64,000 nt of DNA. It comes from Pseudomonadales bacterium. GTDB lineage: Bacteria; Pseudomonadota; Gammaproteobacteria; Pseudomonadales; UBA5862. Shown here in pieces: positions 17,377 through 26,899 of the stretch; within the stretch, counting starts at the first letter, position 1; every line of letters starts with the position of its first letter. The translations under genes were made by a program, and so were the position numbers. The notes beneath the pieces were generated by a model that made no database searches, was not told the DNA's origin, and saw only the letters and a program-made list of their open reading frames with translations. The stretch covers positions 248,001 to 312,000 of the forward strand of contig JACKOQ010000003.1 of NCBI GenBank assembly GCA_024234215.1. Reading direction: 5' to 3'.

Positions 17377-18243
17377 ATGAACAGCCTGCCGGCACGCGCG
17401 GGCGTGGGCCTGAAGGCCGATCATTTTCAACGGATCGTCAGCGACTGGCCCGACATCGGCTTTTTTGAGGTCCATGCCGAAAACTACCTGATGGCCGGCG
17501 GCCCGCACCACCACTATCTGACCCGCATCCGTGAGCGCTACCCGCTGTCGATCCATGGCGTCGGGCTGTCGCTGGGCGGCGAGGCGCCACTCGATGTCGA
17601 CCACCTCGACCGGCTCAAGGCGCTGCTCGACCGCTACCAGCCCGAGAGCTTCTCCGAACATCTGGCCTGGTCGAGCCATGGCGGCTTTTTTTTCAACGAC
17701 CTGCTGCCGCTGCCCTACACCCCAGTGACGCTGCAACGGCTCTGCGACCACATCGAACAGACCCAGACCCATCTGCAACGGCAAATCCTGCTGGAAAATC
17801 CGGCCACCTATGTCGAATTCGCCGCCTCGACGATGGCCGAAACCGATTTCATTCAGGAGTTGCTGCGCCGCAGTGGTTGCGCTCTGCTGCTCGATCTGAG
17901 CAACCTGCATCTCTCCTGCATCAACCACCAGCGTGACACCGCTGCCACTCTGCGCGCCCTGGCGAGCTGCCCGGTCGGCGAGATCCATCTGGCCGGCTTC
18001 AGCGAAACGCAGGATGACGCCGGCGCCCCGCTGCTGCTCGACAGCCACGATCGGCCCGTGGCGGCTGAAGTCTGGCAGCTCTATCGGCAGGCGCTGGCAC
18101 TGCTCGGTCCGGTGGCGACGCTGCTGGAGCGTGACCATGAGCTGCCGCCCTTCGATCTGCTGTTCGAAGAGAGCCAGCAGGCCGAACGGCTGCTGCGCGA
18201 CCTCGATCGGACCGAGCTCGCCCGCTCCGGGAGCGGGCGATGA
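17377..18243 (+). CDS. bufB: DUF692 (MbnB/TglH/BufB family) multinuclear iron protein
   Basis: DUF692 proteins are TIM-barrel enzymes with two or three iron atoms that modify cysteines of small ribosomal peptides (methanobactin, 3-thiaglutamate, bufferins). The 288-residue protein has the family blocks LPARAGVGLK, FFEVHAENYL, IHGVGLSLGG, SFSEHLAWS, LLENPATYV and LLLDLSNLHLSCINH, then GEIHLAGF. These supply the His, Glu, Asp and Asn ligands. The usual DVNN is DLSN and the usual IHLAGH is IHLAGF here, small departures from the BufB norm. The ATG at 17377 matches typical starts; an in-frame ATG at 17326 is an alternative. It overlaps the DUF2063 gene by four bases, as in bufBC operons, but no DUF2282 (BufA) gene precedes it. 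Confidence 0.85.
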   Translation: MNSLPARAGVGLKADHFQRIVSDWPDIGFFEVHAENYLMAGGPHHHYLTRIRERYPLSIHGVGLSLGGEAPLDVDHLDRLKALLDRYQPESFSEHLAWSSHGGFFFNDLLPLPYTPVTLQRLCDHIEQTQTHLQRQILLENPATYVEFAASTMAETDFIQELLRRSGCALLLDLSNLHLSCINHQRDTAATLRALASCPVGEIHLAGFSETQDDAGAPLLLDSHDRPVAAEVWQLYRQALALLGPVATLLERDHELPPFDLLFEESQQAERLLRDLDRTELARSGSGR

Positions 18244-18995
18244 ACCAGTCACTGCTGGAGGCGCTGCTCGACCCCACGCTGCCCACTCCAGCCGGGCTGC
18301 GGGTCTGGAACGGTTCCGACCCCGCCGCCCGTTTCGCCATCCATCGTAACCACCTGCGGGTCTCGCTGACCAGCGCCCTGGCGCAGAGCTATCCGGTCAC
18401 CCGGACGCTGGTCGGCGAGCCATTCTTTAACGCCATGGTCTGGCAGTTCATCCGGCAAGCACCACCGCGCCTGCCGATGCTGGCCTGCCATGGCGCTGCG
18501 CTGCCCAACTTCATCGACAGTTTCGCGCCCGCCGCGACCCTGCCCTACCTCGCCGATGTCGCCCGACTGGAGTGGCTGCGCATCGAAGCCTGTCACGCGG
18601 CCGATGCCGTCGAGCTGCCGACCGCCAGCCTGACCCGGCAGCTGCAGCAGCCGGCAACGCTGGCACGGCTGAAGATCACCTTTCAGCCGTCGGTCAGGCT
18701 GTTGACCTCCCGCCATGCCGTGGTGTCGATCTGGGCCGCGCATCAGGGCCGCGGCGATCTGCGCGCCGTCGATCCGGTTCTGCCCGAGAGCGCGCTGATC
18801 CTCCGTCCTCAGCTCGATGTCGAGCTGATTCCGCTGCCGCTGGCTGCCGGCGACTTCATCGGGCGCCTGCTGAAAGGAGAGCCCCTTGGCAGCGCACTCG
18901 AAGCCCATCTGGCCACCACTGCCGGTTTCGATCTGACCGAGACGCTGCGGCTGCTGATCGCGAGCCGAGCAATCGCCACGCTGGAGAGTGATTGA
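18240..18995 (+). CDS. bufC: DUF2063 protein (BufC/HvfC-like partner of DUF692)
   Basis: This 251-residue protein begins with the DUF2063 domain (about 5-95: FAIHRNHLRVSLTSALAQSYPVTRTLVGEPFF) and continues with PYLADVARLEW and a C-terminal half of alternating strands and helices. In bufferin and related clusters the DUF2063 protein binds the precursor peptide and delivers it to the DUF692 enzyme. Start and stop of the two genes overlap (ATGA), implying tight coupling and probably complex formation. The partner precursor is not visible nearby. Alternative names for this domain include HvfC and MNIO-associated putative DNA-binding domain; a DNA-binding role is doubtful in this setting. Confidence 0.83.
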   Translation: MNQSLLEALLDPTLPTPAGLRVWNGSDPAARFAIHRNHLRVSLTSALAQSYPVTRTLVGEPFFNAMVWQFIRQAPPRLPMLACHGAALPNFIDSFAPAATLPYLADVARLEWLRIEACHAADAVELPTASLTRQLQQPATLARLKITFQPSVRLLTSRHAVVSIWAAHQGRGDLRAVDPVLPESALILRPQLDVELIPLPLAAGDFIGRLLKGEPLGSALEAHLATTAGFDLTETLRLLIASRAIATLESD

Positions 18996-19011
18996 GTCGC
19001 CGACGCCACCC

Positions 19012-19040
19012 CTGAACCGCTGCCGCCGATTTGATATACT
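19012..19040 (+). promoter_or_regulatory. Candidate pyrG promoter
   Basis: TATACT at 19035-19040 is a near-consensus -10. A weak -35 (CTGAAC, 19012-19017) lies 17 bases upstream. The site falls in the 112-base gap before pyrG and leaves a leader of about 60 bases. The -10 is convincing; the -35 is not. Confidence 0.5.
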
Positions 19041-19107
19041 CGCGCCCCGCTCCCGGCCGATCCATGACGGATCGCGCAACGCCCTTCGGTTTCCAACAGG
19101 ATCCTGC

Positions 19108-20763
<1,656 letters not shown>

Positions 20764-20776
20764 ATGAGGCGCGACC

Positions 20777-21610
20777 ATGCAACTCTGTGGCTTTGAAGTG
20801 GGGCTCGACCGGCCGTTCTTTCTGATTGCCGGCCCCTGTGTCATCGAATCGGAGCAGTTGGCGCTCGACACCGCCGGCGAGCTGGCCGAACTCTGCCGCG
20901 CTCTCGACATTCCTTTCATCTACAAATCGTCGTTCGACAAGGCCAACCGTTCGTCGCATCAGAGCTACCGCGGACCGGGCATCGATGCCGGCCTGCGCAT
21001 CCTCGAGCAGGTCAAAGCGCAGATCGGCGTACCGGTGCTGACCGATGTCCATGAAGAGACGCCGATCGACGAGGTGGCCTCGGTGGTCTCGGTGCTGCAG
21101 ACGCCCGCCTTTCTGTGCCGCCAGACCAACTTCATCCAGCGGGTGGCGGCCGCCGGCCTGCCGGTCAACATCAAGAAGGGGCAGTTTCTCGCCCCATGGG
21201 ACATGGCCCATGTCGTCGCCAAGGCGCGCGCCACCGGCAACCCGCAGATCATGGTCTGCGAGCGCGGCGTCAGCTTCGGCTACAACAACCTGGTCTGTGA
21301 CCTGCGATCGCTGGCGGTGATGCGCGAGACCGGCGCACCGGTGGTGTTCGATGCCACCCACTCGGTGCAGTTGCCCGGCGGCCAGGGCAGCGCCTCCGGT
21401 GGGCAGCGCGAAATGGTGCCGGTGCTGGCCCGCGGCGCAGTCGCCGCCGGTGTCGCCGGACTCTTCATGGAGACCCACCCCGATCCCGACCGCGCCAAGA
21501 GCGATGGCCCCAACTCCTGGCCGCTGGCCCGGATGGGCGAGCTGCTGCACACCCTGCGTGACATCGACCACCTGGTCAAACAGCAGGGACTGATCGAAAC
21601 CACCCTGTGA
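20777..21610 (+). CDS. kdsA: 3-deoxy-8-phosphooctulonate synthase (KDO-8-P synthase), metal-dependent type
   Basis: KdsA condenses phosphoenolpyruvate with arabinose-5-phosphate for the KDO sugar of lipopolysaccharide. The 277-residue protein has the family blocks KSSFDKANRSS, DVHEETP, NIKKGQFLAPWD, ERGVSFGYNN, DATHSVQLPGG and METHPDPDRAKSDGPN. The PEP-binding loop reads IAGPCVIES with C21, as in the metal-dependent Aquifex enzyme. The metal-independent E. coli enzyme has Asn in that position, so this form probably needs a divalent metal. It lies between pyrG and eno, the common gammaproteobacterial order. Confidence 0.97.
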   Translation: MQLCGFEVGLDRPFFLIAGPCVIESEQLALDTAGELAELCRALDIPFIYKSSFDKANRSSHQSYRGPGIDAGLRILEQVKAQIGVPVLTDVHEETPIDEVASVVSVLQTPAFLCRQTNFIQRVAAAGLPVNIKKGQFLAPWDMAHVVAKARATGNPQIMVCERGVSFGYNNLVCDLRSLAVMRETGAPVVFDATHSVQLPGGQGSASGGQREMVPVLARGAVAAGVAGLFMETHPDPDRAKSDGPNSWPLARMGELLHTLRDIDHLVKQQGLIETTL

Positions 21611-21661
21611 ATCCCAACGCTGCCGATCGGCAGCACCGCGCTGACATGGAGAAATGAGGCA

Positions 21662-22951
21662 ATGACGGCAACCATCAGACAGATCCGCGCCCGCGAGGTA
21701 CTCGACTCCCGCGGCAATCCGACCATCGAGGCCGACGTGCTGCTGCACTCCGGCGTCGTCGGCACTGCCTGCGCCCCGTCTGGCGCTTCGACCGGCTCAC
21801 GGGAGGCACTGGAACTGCGCGATGGCGACCCGGCCCGCTACGGCGGCAAGGGCGTTCTGCAGGCGGTGGGCCATGTCAACGGCCCGATCGGGGCACTGCT
21901 GAAGGGGCGTGATGCCACCGATCAGGCCGCACTCGACCAAGCGATGATCGAAGCCGACGGCACCGAAAACAAGTCGAAATTCGGCGCCAATGCCATCCTC
22001 GCCGTCTCGCTGGCCGCCGCCAAGGCGGCCGCCCAGTCACTCGGCAAGCCGCTCTACCAGCACATCGCCGAACTCAACGGCACCACGCAACTGACGCTGC
22101 CGGTGCCGATGATGAACATCATCAACGGCGGCGAACATGCCGACAACAACGTCGACATCCAGGAGTTCATGATCCAGCCGGTCGGCGCGCCCAGCTTTGC
22201 CGAAGCGCTGCGCTGCGGCGCCGAGATCTTTCACAGCCTGAAGAAGGTGCTGCATGGGCGTGGACTCGCCACCTCGGTCGGCGATGAGGGCGGCTTTGCC
22301 CCCAACCTGCCGAGCAACGAAGCCGCCCTCGAGGCGATTCTCGAAGCGATCCAGAAAAGCGGCTATCAACTCGGCAAGGAGGTGACCCTGGCGCTCGACT
22401 GCGCCGCCTCGGAGTTCTACCACGATGGCCACTATCGGCTCACCGGCGAAGGCAAGATCTATGACGCCGGCGGTTTTGCCGACTACCTGGCCACACTGGC
22501 CGGCAAGTATCCGATCCTGTCGATCGAGGATGGCATGCACGAGAGCGACTGGAGTGGCTGGAAGCAGCTCACCCAGCTGATCGGCGAGCGCGTGCAGCTG
22601 GTCGGCGATGACCTGTTCGTCACCAACACCCGGATTCTGCAACGCGGCATCGAACAGGGGATTGCAAACTCAATCCTGATCAAGTTCAATCAGATAGGCA
22701 GTCTGACCGAGACCCTGGCCGCGATCCGCATGGCCAAGGCCGCGGGTTACACCACGGTGATCTCCCACCGCTCCGGCGAGACCGAAGACACCACCATCGC
22801 CGATCTGGCCGTCGCCACCGCTGCCGGACAGATCAAGACCGGGTCGCTCTGCCGCTCGGACCGGGTTGCCAAATACAACCGTCTGCTCAGAATCGAAGAG
22901 GAGTTGCAGGGCCGTGCGCCATACCGGGGTCGGGCTGAGTTTCGCGGGTGA
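21662..22951 (+). CDS. eno: Enolase
   Basis: Enolase interconverts 2-phosphoglycerate and phosphoenolpyruvate and, in many gammaproteobacteria, is also part of the RNA degradosome. The 429-residue protein shows IRAREVLDSRGNPT at the N-terminus, GEHADNNVDIQEFM, SIEDGMHESDW with a metal-binding Glu-Asp pair, DDLFVTN, KFNQIGS with the catalytic Lys, and SHRSGETED. Length is standard. A GAGG site precedes the ATG at 21662. The ftsB start follows 18 bases downstream. Confidence 0.98.
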   Translation: MTATIRQIRAREVLDSRGNPTIEADVLLHSGVVGTACAPSGASTGSREALELRDGDPARYGGKGVLQAVGHVNGPIGALLKGRDATDQAALDQAMIEADGTENKSKFGANAILAVSLAAAKAAAQSLGKPLYQHIAELNGTTQLTLPVPMMNIINGGEHADNNVDIQEFMIQPVGAPSFAEALRCGAEIFHSLKKVLHGRGLATSVGDEGGFAPNLPSNEAALEAILEAIQKSGYQLGKEVTLALDCAASEFYHDGHYRLTGEGKIYDAGGFADYLATLAGKYPILSIEDGMHESDWSGWKQLTQLIGERVQLVGDDLFVTNTRILQRGIEQGIANSILIKFNQIGSLTETLAAIRMAKAAGYTTVISHRSGETEDTTIADLAVATAAGQIKTGSLCRSDRVAKYNRLLRIEEELQGRAPYRGRAEFRG

Positions 22952-22969
22952 CCGCGGCGAGCGTGATGC

Positions 22970-23305
22970 GTGAACAGACTCAGGCGTGAGCATCGTCTCT
23001 GGCTCGCTCTGCTGCTGCTGTTTCTGCTGGCGGCCCTGCAGCTCAGTCTGTGGAGCGGGGTTGGCAGCCGGTTGGAACTGCAGCGGCTGCAACAGGGCAT
23101 TGAGCGCCAGCAGCAGGAGAATGCCCTGTTGCAGGCCCGCAACGAGCAGATCGGACTCGAAGTCACCTCGCTGAAGAGCGGGCTGGAGCAGATCGAGGTG
23201 AAGGCCCGCGAAGAGCTGGGCCTGGTTCGCCCGAACGAGACGCTGTTCCTGTTCGTCAATGAACAGACCCACGCTGGTCAGAGGCCCGGGCCACAGCCCC
23301 GCTGA
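22970..23305 (+). CDS. ftsB: Cell division protein FtsB
   Basis: FtsB is a small bitopic membrane protein that forms the FtsQLB divisome complex and helps activate septal peptidoglycan synthesis. The 111-residue protein has a short cytoplasmic start, one membrane helix (about 11-28), a periplasmic leucine-zipper coiled coil (about 34-75, rich in Gln and Leu), and the conserved REELGLVRPNETLFLFV end. The start is GTG at 22970, because the nearby ATG at 22966 is out of frame. Its position between eno and ispD is the conserved one. The stop overlaps the ispD start by one base. Confidence 0.93.
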   Translation: MNRLRREHRLWLALLLLFLLAALQLSLWSGVGSRLELQRLQQGIERQQQENALLQARNEQIGLEVTSLKSGLEQIEVKAREELGLVRPNETLFLFVNEQTHAGQRPGPQPR

Positions 23306-24051
23306 TGAGTGCCTCGCCACCGACCAGATCAACGACCCCACTGTGGGCGGTGGTGCCCGCCGCGGGTCTTGGCAGCCGTCTGGGCGCCGAGCTGCCGAAG
23401 CAATACCTGCCGCTGCTCGGCAGGGCGATGCTCGAACACACGCTCGAACGGCTGCTGCAACTGACTGAAATTCAAGCCATCGTCGTCGTGCTGCATCCGC
23501 ACGACCGCTGGTGGCCCACTCTTGGCCTGCACGACCACCCACGCATCACCACTGTCACGGGCGGTGCCGAACGCTGCCACTCGGTGCTGGCCGGCCTGCG
23601 CCGGCTGCGCGAACAGGCGGCTGGCCATCAACGGGTGCTGGTGCACGATGCCGCCCGCCCCTGTGTGCGCCCGGCCGACATCCGCACACTGATCGAACAG
23701 ACCACACACCATGCCGACGGCGGGCTGCTCGGCGTGGCGGTGCGCGACACCATGAAGCGGCTGGACGAGACCCATCAGGTTCAACAGACTGTCTCGCGAA
23801 CCCGGCTCTGGCATGCCCAGACCCCGCAACTGTTCACGCTGGAGCCGCTGATCACAGCGCTGGAACAGGCCACCACCCGTCAGCAACTGGTCACCGACGA
23901 GGCCGAGGCGATGGAACTGATCGGCCATCGCCCGCTGCTGGTGGCCGGCAGTGACGACAACATCAAGGTGACCCGCAGCGAGGATCTACCGCTGGCCGAG
24001 TTCCATCTGCAGCGCCAGGCGGCGCAATTCGCTCGGGAAGCCAGCGCATGA
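23305..24051 (+). CDS. ispD: 2-C-methyl-D-erythritol 4-phosphate cytidylyltransferase
   Basis: IspD makes CDP-methylerythritol in the non-mevalonate isoprenoid pathway. The 248-residue protein has the nucleotide-binding VPAAGLGSRLGAELPKQYLPL (about 17-37), GGAERCHSVLAGL, VLVHDAARPCVRP with the metal/CTP aspartate, RTRLWHAQTPQLF, TDEAEAMELIG, and GSDDNIKVTRSEDL near the end. It overlaps ftsB by one base and ispF by four, so the trio is translationally coupled. It is slightly longer than E. coli IspD (236) because of its N-terminus. Confidence 0.97.
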   Translation: MSASPPTRSTTPLWAVVPAAGLGSRLGAELPKQYLPLLGRAMLEHTLERLLQLTEIQAIVVVLHPHDRWWPTLGLHDHPRITTVTGGAERCHSVLAGLRRLREQAAGHQRVLVHDAARPCVRPADIRTLIEQTTHHADGGLLGVAVRDTMKRLDETHQVQQTVSRTRLWHAQTPQLFTLEPLITALEQATTRQQLVTDEAEAMELIGHRPLLVAGSDDNIKVTRSEDLPLAEFHLQRQAAQFAREASA

Positions 24052-24590
24052 TGCGCATCGGTCACGGCTTTGACGTCCATCGTCTGGTCGATGGCAGCGA
24101 CCACTCGGCCGGCACCCGACCGCTGGTGCTGGGCGGCGTGGCCATCCCCTGCGCCTTTCGCATCGTCGCCCACTCCGATGGCGACGTGCTGCTCCATGCA
24201 TTGATGGATGCACTGTTGGGCGCGGCCGCCCTCGGCGACATCGGCCACTGGTTCCCCGACAGCGATCCGGCCTACGCAGGTGTCGACAGTCGTCAGTTGC
24301 TGCGGCACTGTCTGGCGCAGATCAGCCAGCAGGGCTGGCAACTGGCCAATGCCGATCTGACGCTGGTGGCCCAGCAGCCGCGCATCGCCGTTCATGTACC
24401 ACAGATGCGGGCCACCATCGCTGAATCGCTTGGCATCCAGACGTGCCAGATCAACGTCAAGGCCACCACCACCGAACGGCTCGGCGCCATCGGTCGGGGC
24501 GAGGGCATCGCCGCCCACGCGGTGGCTCTGCTCCAGCGTGCCACCCCGGGCAATCAAGCGACACCCAGCCAAGGAATCACTGCATCATGA
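24048..24590 (+). CDS. ispF: 2-C-methyl-D-erythritol 2,4-cyclodiphosphate synthase
   Basis: IspF forms the cyclic diphosphate intermediate two steps after IspD. The 180-residue protein has the metal ligands D9 and H11 (GHGFDVHRL), the AHSDGDVLLHALMDALLGAAALGDIGHWFPD core with the third ligand His, and KATTTERLGAIGRGEGIAAHAVALL at the end. It has an extension of about 15 residues beyond the usual C-terminus and a small insert near residues 16-24. It overlaps ispD and surE by four bases each (ATGA). E. coli has truD between ispF and surE; that gene is not here. Confidence 0.97.
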   Translation: MMRIGHGFDVHRLVDGSDHSAGTRPLVLGGVAIPCAFRIVAHSDGDVLLHALMDALLGAAALGDIGHWFPDSDPAYAGVDSRQLLRHCLAQISQQGWQLANADLTLVAQQPRIAVHVPQMRATIAESLGIQTCQINVKATTTERLGAIGRGEGIAAHAVALLQRATPGNQATPSQGITAS

Positions 24591-25345
24591 ATCTGTTGAT
24601 CTCCAACGACGACGGCGTTTTCGCCCCGGGCATCGCCGCCCTGACCCGGGAGCTGGCCCGACTCGGCACCTTGACAGTGGTGGCACCCGACCGTGACCGC
24701 AGCGGTGCCAGCAACTCTCTGACCCTCGACCGTCCACTCTATCCACGCACCCACGACAATGGCTTCATCAGCATTGCCGGCACCCCGACCGACTGCGTCC
24801 ACCTCGGCATCCATTCGCTCAGTGCGCAACCGCCCGACCGCGTCGTCTCCGGCATCAATTCCGGTGCCAACCTCGGCGATGATGTGCTCTACTCCGGCAC
24901 AGTGGCGGCCGCGATGGAAGGCCGCGCGCTGCATGCCACGCCGATTGCCGTTTCGCTGGTTCGACAGGGAGAAAACGAACTGCACCACTATCAGACCGCC
25001 GCCATCATTGTGCGACGCCTGATCGAGCAGGCCGATCGGCTCCATCTGGAGCCCCGCACCGTCCTCAATGTCAATGTGCCCGATCTACCGCTCGATCAGT
25101 TGCAGGGGATCAAGCTGACCCGGCTCGGCCACCGTGGTGTCTCGCCCGGCCCCACCCCGTTTCAGGATCCGCGCGGTCGGCAGGGCTACTGGATCGGACA
25201 GATGGGCCTGGAACAGGATGCCGGCCCCGGCACCGACTTCGACGCGGTGCGCCATGGCTATGTCTCGGTCACGCCACTGCAGATCGACATGACCCGCTAT
25301 GAAGCCTTCGACACCCTGACCCGCTGGCTGGAGAGTCTGCGCTGA
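24587..25345 (+). CDS. surE: 5'/3'-nucleotidase SurE
   Basis: SurE is a metal-dependent phosphatase acting on nucleoside monophosphates and short polyphosphate, tied to stationary-phase survival. The 252-residue protein starts with the signature LLISNDDGVFAPGI (metal ligands D8 and D9), then VVAPDRDRSGASNSLTL, GTPTDCVHLG, VVSGINSGANLGDDVLYSGTVAAAMEGR and DFDAVRHGYVSVTPLQ. The ATG at 24587 overlaps the ispF stop and gives the canonical start. pcm follows with a one-base overlap. Confidence 0.96.
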   Translation: MNLLISNDDGVFAPGIAALTRELARLGTLTVVAPDRDRSGASNSLTLDRPLYPRTHDNGFISIAGTPTDCVHLGIHSLSAQPPDRVVSGINSGANLGDDVLYSGTVAAAMEGRALHATPIAVSLVRQGENELHHYQTAAIIVRRLIEQADRLHLEPRTVLNVNVPDLPLDQLQGIKLTRLGHRGVSPGPTPFQDPRGRQGYWIGQMGLEQDAGPGTDFDAVRHGYVSVTPLQIDMTRYEAFDTLTRWLESLR

Positions 25346-26013
25346 TGCGCCCCGGCACGCTCGGCATCGGCATGACCTCGGTCCGCACCCGTGAGCGGCT
25401 GATCGACCGGTTGCGCCAGCAGGGCATCAGCAACAGACAGGTGCTGGAGGCAATGCGCGAAGTGCCGCGCCACCTCTTCATCGACGAGGCGATGGCACAC
25501 CACGCCTATGAAGACAAGGCATTGCCGATCGGCTTCAACCAGACCATCTCGCAGCCCTACACCGTCGCGCGGATGCTCGAGGCCCTGCTGGCCCATGGCA
25601 CGCCCGAGCAGGTGCTGGAGGTCGGCACCGGCTCCGGTTACCAGACCGCGCTGCTTGCCGAACTGGTTCCCAAGGTCTTCACCATCGAACGCATTCGCCC
25701 GCTGCTGCTGCGGGCACGACAGAGACTGCGTCAACTGGGTTACCGGAATGTCCTCTCCGACCATGTCGATGGCCATCAGGGCTGGCCCGGCGGCGGCGAA
25801 TTTGGCGGCATCATCGTCTCGGCGGCACCCGCCACGCTCCCGGAGGCACTGCTGGCCCAACTGGCAGCAGACGGCTGCATGGTGACGCCGGTCGGTCGCC
25901 TGCAGAATCAATTGCTCAAACGCATCACCCGCTCCAGTGAGGGTCTGCTGCGCGAAGAGACGCTGGAGCGGGTGCTGTTCGTGCCGCTGATCCCTGGCGC
26001 CCTCTCCGGCTGA
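25345..26013 (+). CDS. pcm: Protein-L-isoaspartate O-methyltransferase
   Basis: Pcm methylates L-isoaspartyl residues in ageing proteins so that they can revert to aspartate. The 222-residue protein has the family blocks MREVPRHLFIDEAMAHHAYED, LPIGFNQTISQPYTVARM (substrate loop), the SAM-binding VLEVGTGSGYQTALLAEL and VFTIERI, and GGIIVSAAP. Position between surE and nlpD is the classic rpoS-region order. An in-frame ATG nine codons on is a possible alternative start. Confidence 0.95.
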   Translation: MRPGTLGIGMTSVRTRERLIDRLRQQGISNRQVLEAMREVPRHLFIDEAMAHHAYEDKALPIGFNQTISQPYTVARMLEALLAHGTPEQVLEVGTGSGYQTALLAELVPKVFTIERIRPLLLRARQRLRQLGYRNVLSDHVDGHQGWPGGGEFGGIIVSAAPATLPEALLAQLAADGCMVTPVGRLQNQLLKRITRSSEGLLREETLERVLFVPLIPGALSG

Positions 26014-26025
26014 GCCCTGCCCGCC

Positions 26026-26847
26026 ATGGCCGGACCACCCGCTCGGACTGTCTCCTCCATGCACATCGCGGCCCGGCAGCATCCCTTCGACCCACGGAAC
26101 AGCCGCTGGCTCGCCCTTCTGGGTATCACCCTGTTGCTCTGCGCCTGTGCCTCGCCGCTGCCGCTGTCCGACCACGACGACGCCACCGCAGAGAATAAGC
26201 GCAGCAAGACCGAACCTCGCCGAACCCCACCACGAGAGTATGTCGTAGTCAAGGGCGACACACTGGTCGCCATCGCCTTTCGTCATGGCATGGATTACCG
26301 TCAACTGGCCGCCCTCAATGGCATCAAGGAGCCCTACACCATCTATCCCGGTCAGCGCCTGCGGCTCAGCCGCGACACCTCCGCCAGCAGCGCCGGTCAC
26401 TCAACCCCCGTCAATGCCAAAGGCTCACCGGTCAGAACTCCAGCTCCGGCAGAAACTTCCTCCGTCACCAGCACGCTGCCCTGGCGCTGGCCGGTGGCCG
26501 GCAAGGTGCTGCGCGGTTATGACAGCGCCGGCGGCACCAACAAGGGCATCGACATCGCCGCACCCGAAGGCACCCAGGTACTGGCGGCTGCCGGCGGAAC
26601 CGTGGTCTACGCCGGCAATGGACTGCGTGCCTACGGCAACCTGCTGATCATCAAACACAACGACGAGTTCCTGAGCGCCTACGGCTACAACCGTCGATTG
26701 CTGGTCGCCGAAGCAGAAGAGGTTAAAGTTGGGCAGCCCATTGCCGAAACAGGAAGTGATGGGCAAACAACTGGATTGCTGCACTTCGAGATTCGTCGTC
26801 AAGGCAAACCCATCGATCCGCTGCTCTACCTGCCTCGGCAGCCCTAG
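26026..26847 (+). CDS. nlpD: NlpD-like lipoprotein, LysM plus degenerate M23 (LytM) domain
   Basis: NlpD activates the periplasmic amidase AmiC for cell separation. The 273-residue protein has a lipoprotein signal with lipobox LCAC (C41), a LysM peptidoglycan-binding domain (about 72-115: YVVVKGDTLVAIAFRHGM to YPGQRLRL), a Ser/Pro-rich linker, and a C-terminal M23 domain (about 155-270). In that domain the zinc ligands are lost: the usual HxGID is NKGID and the usual HxH is LHFEI. It is therefore a regulator rather than a hydrolase, as in E. coli. The start could also be the ATG at 26059. The long leader may carry an rpoS promoter, as it does in E. coli, but I cannot identify it. Confidence 0.92.
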   Translation: MAGPPARTVSSMHIAARQHPFDPRNSRWLALLGITLLLCACASPLPLSDHDDATAENKRSKTEPRRTPPREYVVVKGDTLVAIAFRHGMDYRQLAALNGIKEPYTIYPGQRLRLSRDTSASSAGHSTPVNAKGSPVRTPAPAETSSVTSTLPWRWPVAGKVLRGYDSAGGTNKGIDIAAPEGTQVLAAAGGTVVYAGNGLRAYGNLLIIKHNDEFLSAYGYNRRLLVAEAEEVKVGQPIAETGSDGQTTGLLHFEIRRQGKPIDPLLYLPRQP

Positions 26848-26899
26848 CGGATTCCAGTCCCAATGACCTCGATTGACAGTGATGTTTGGGAGCAGAACA

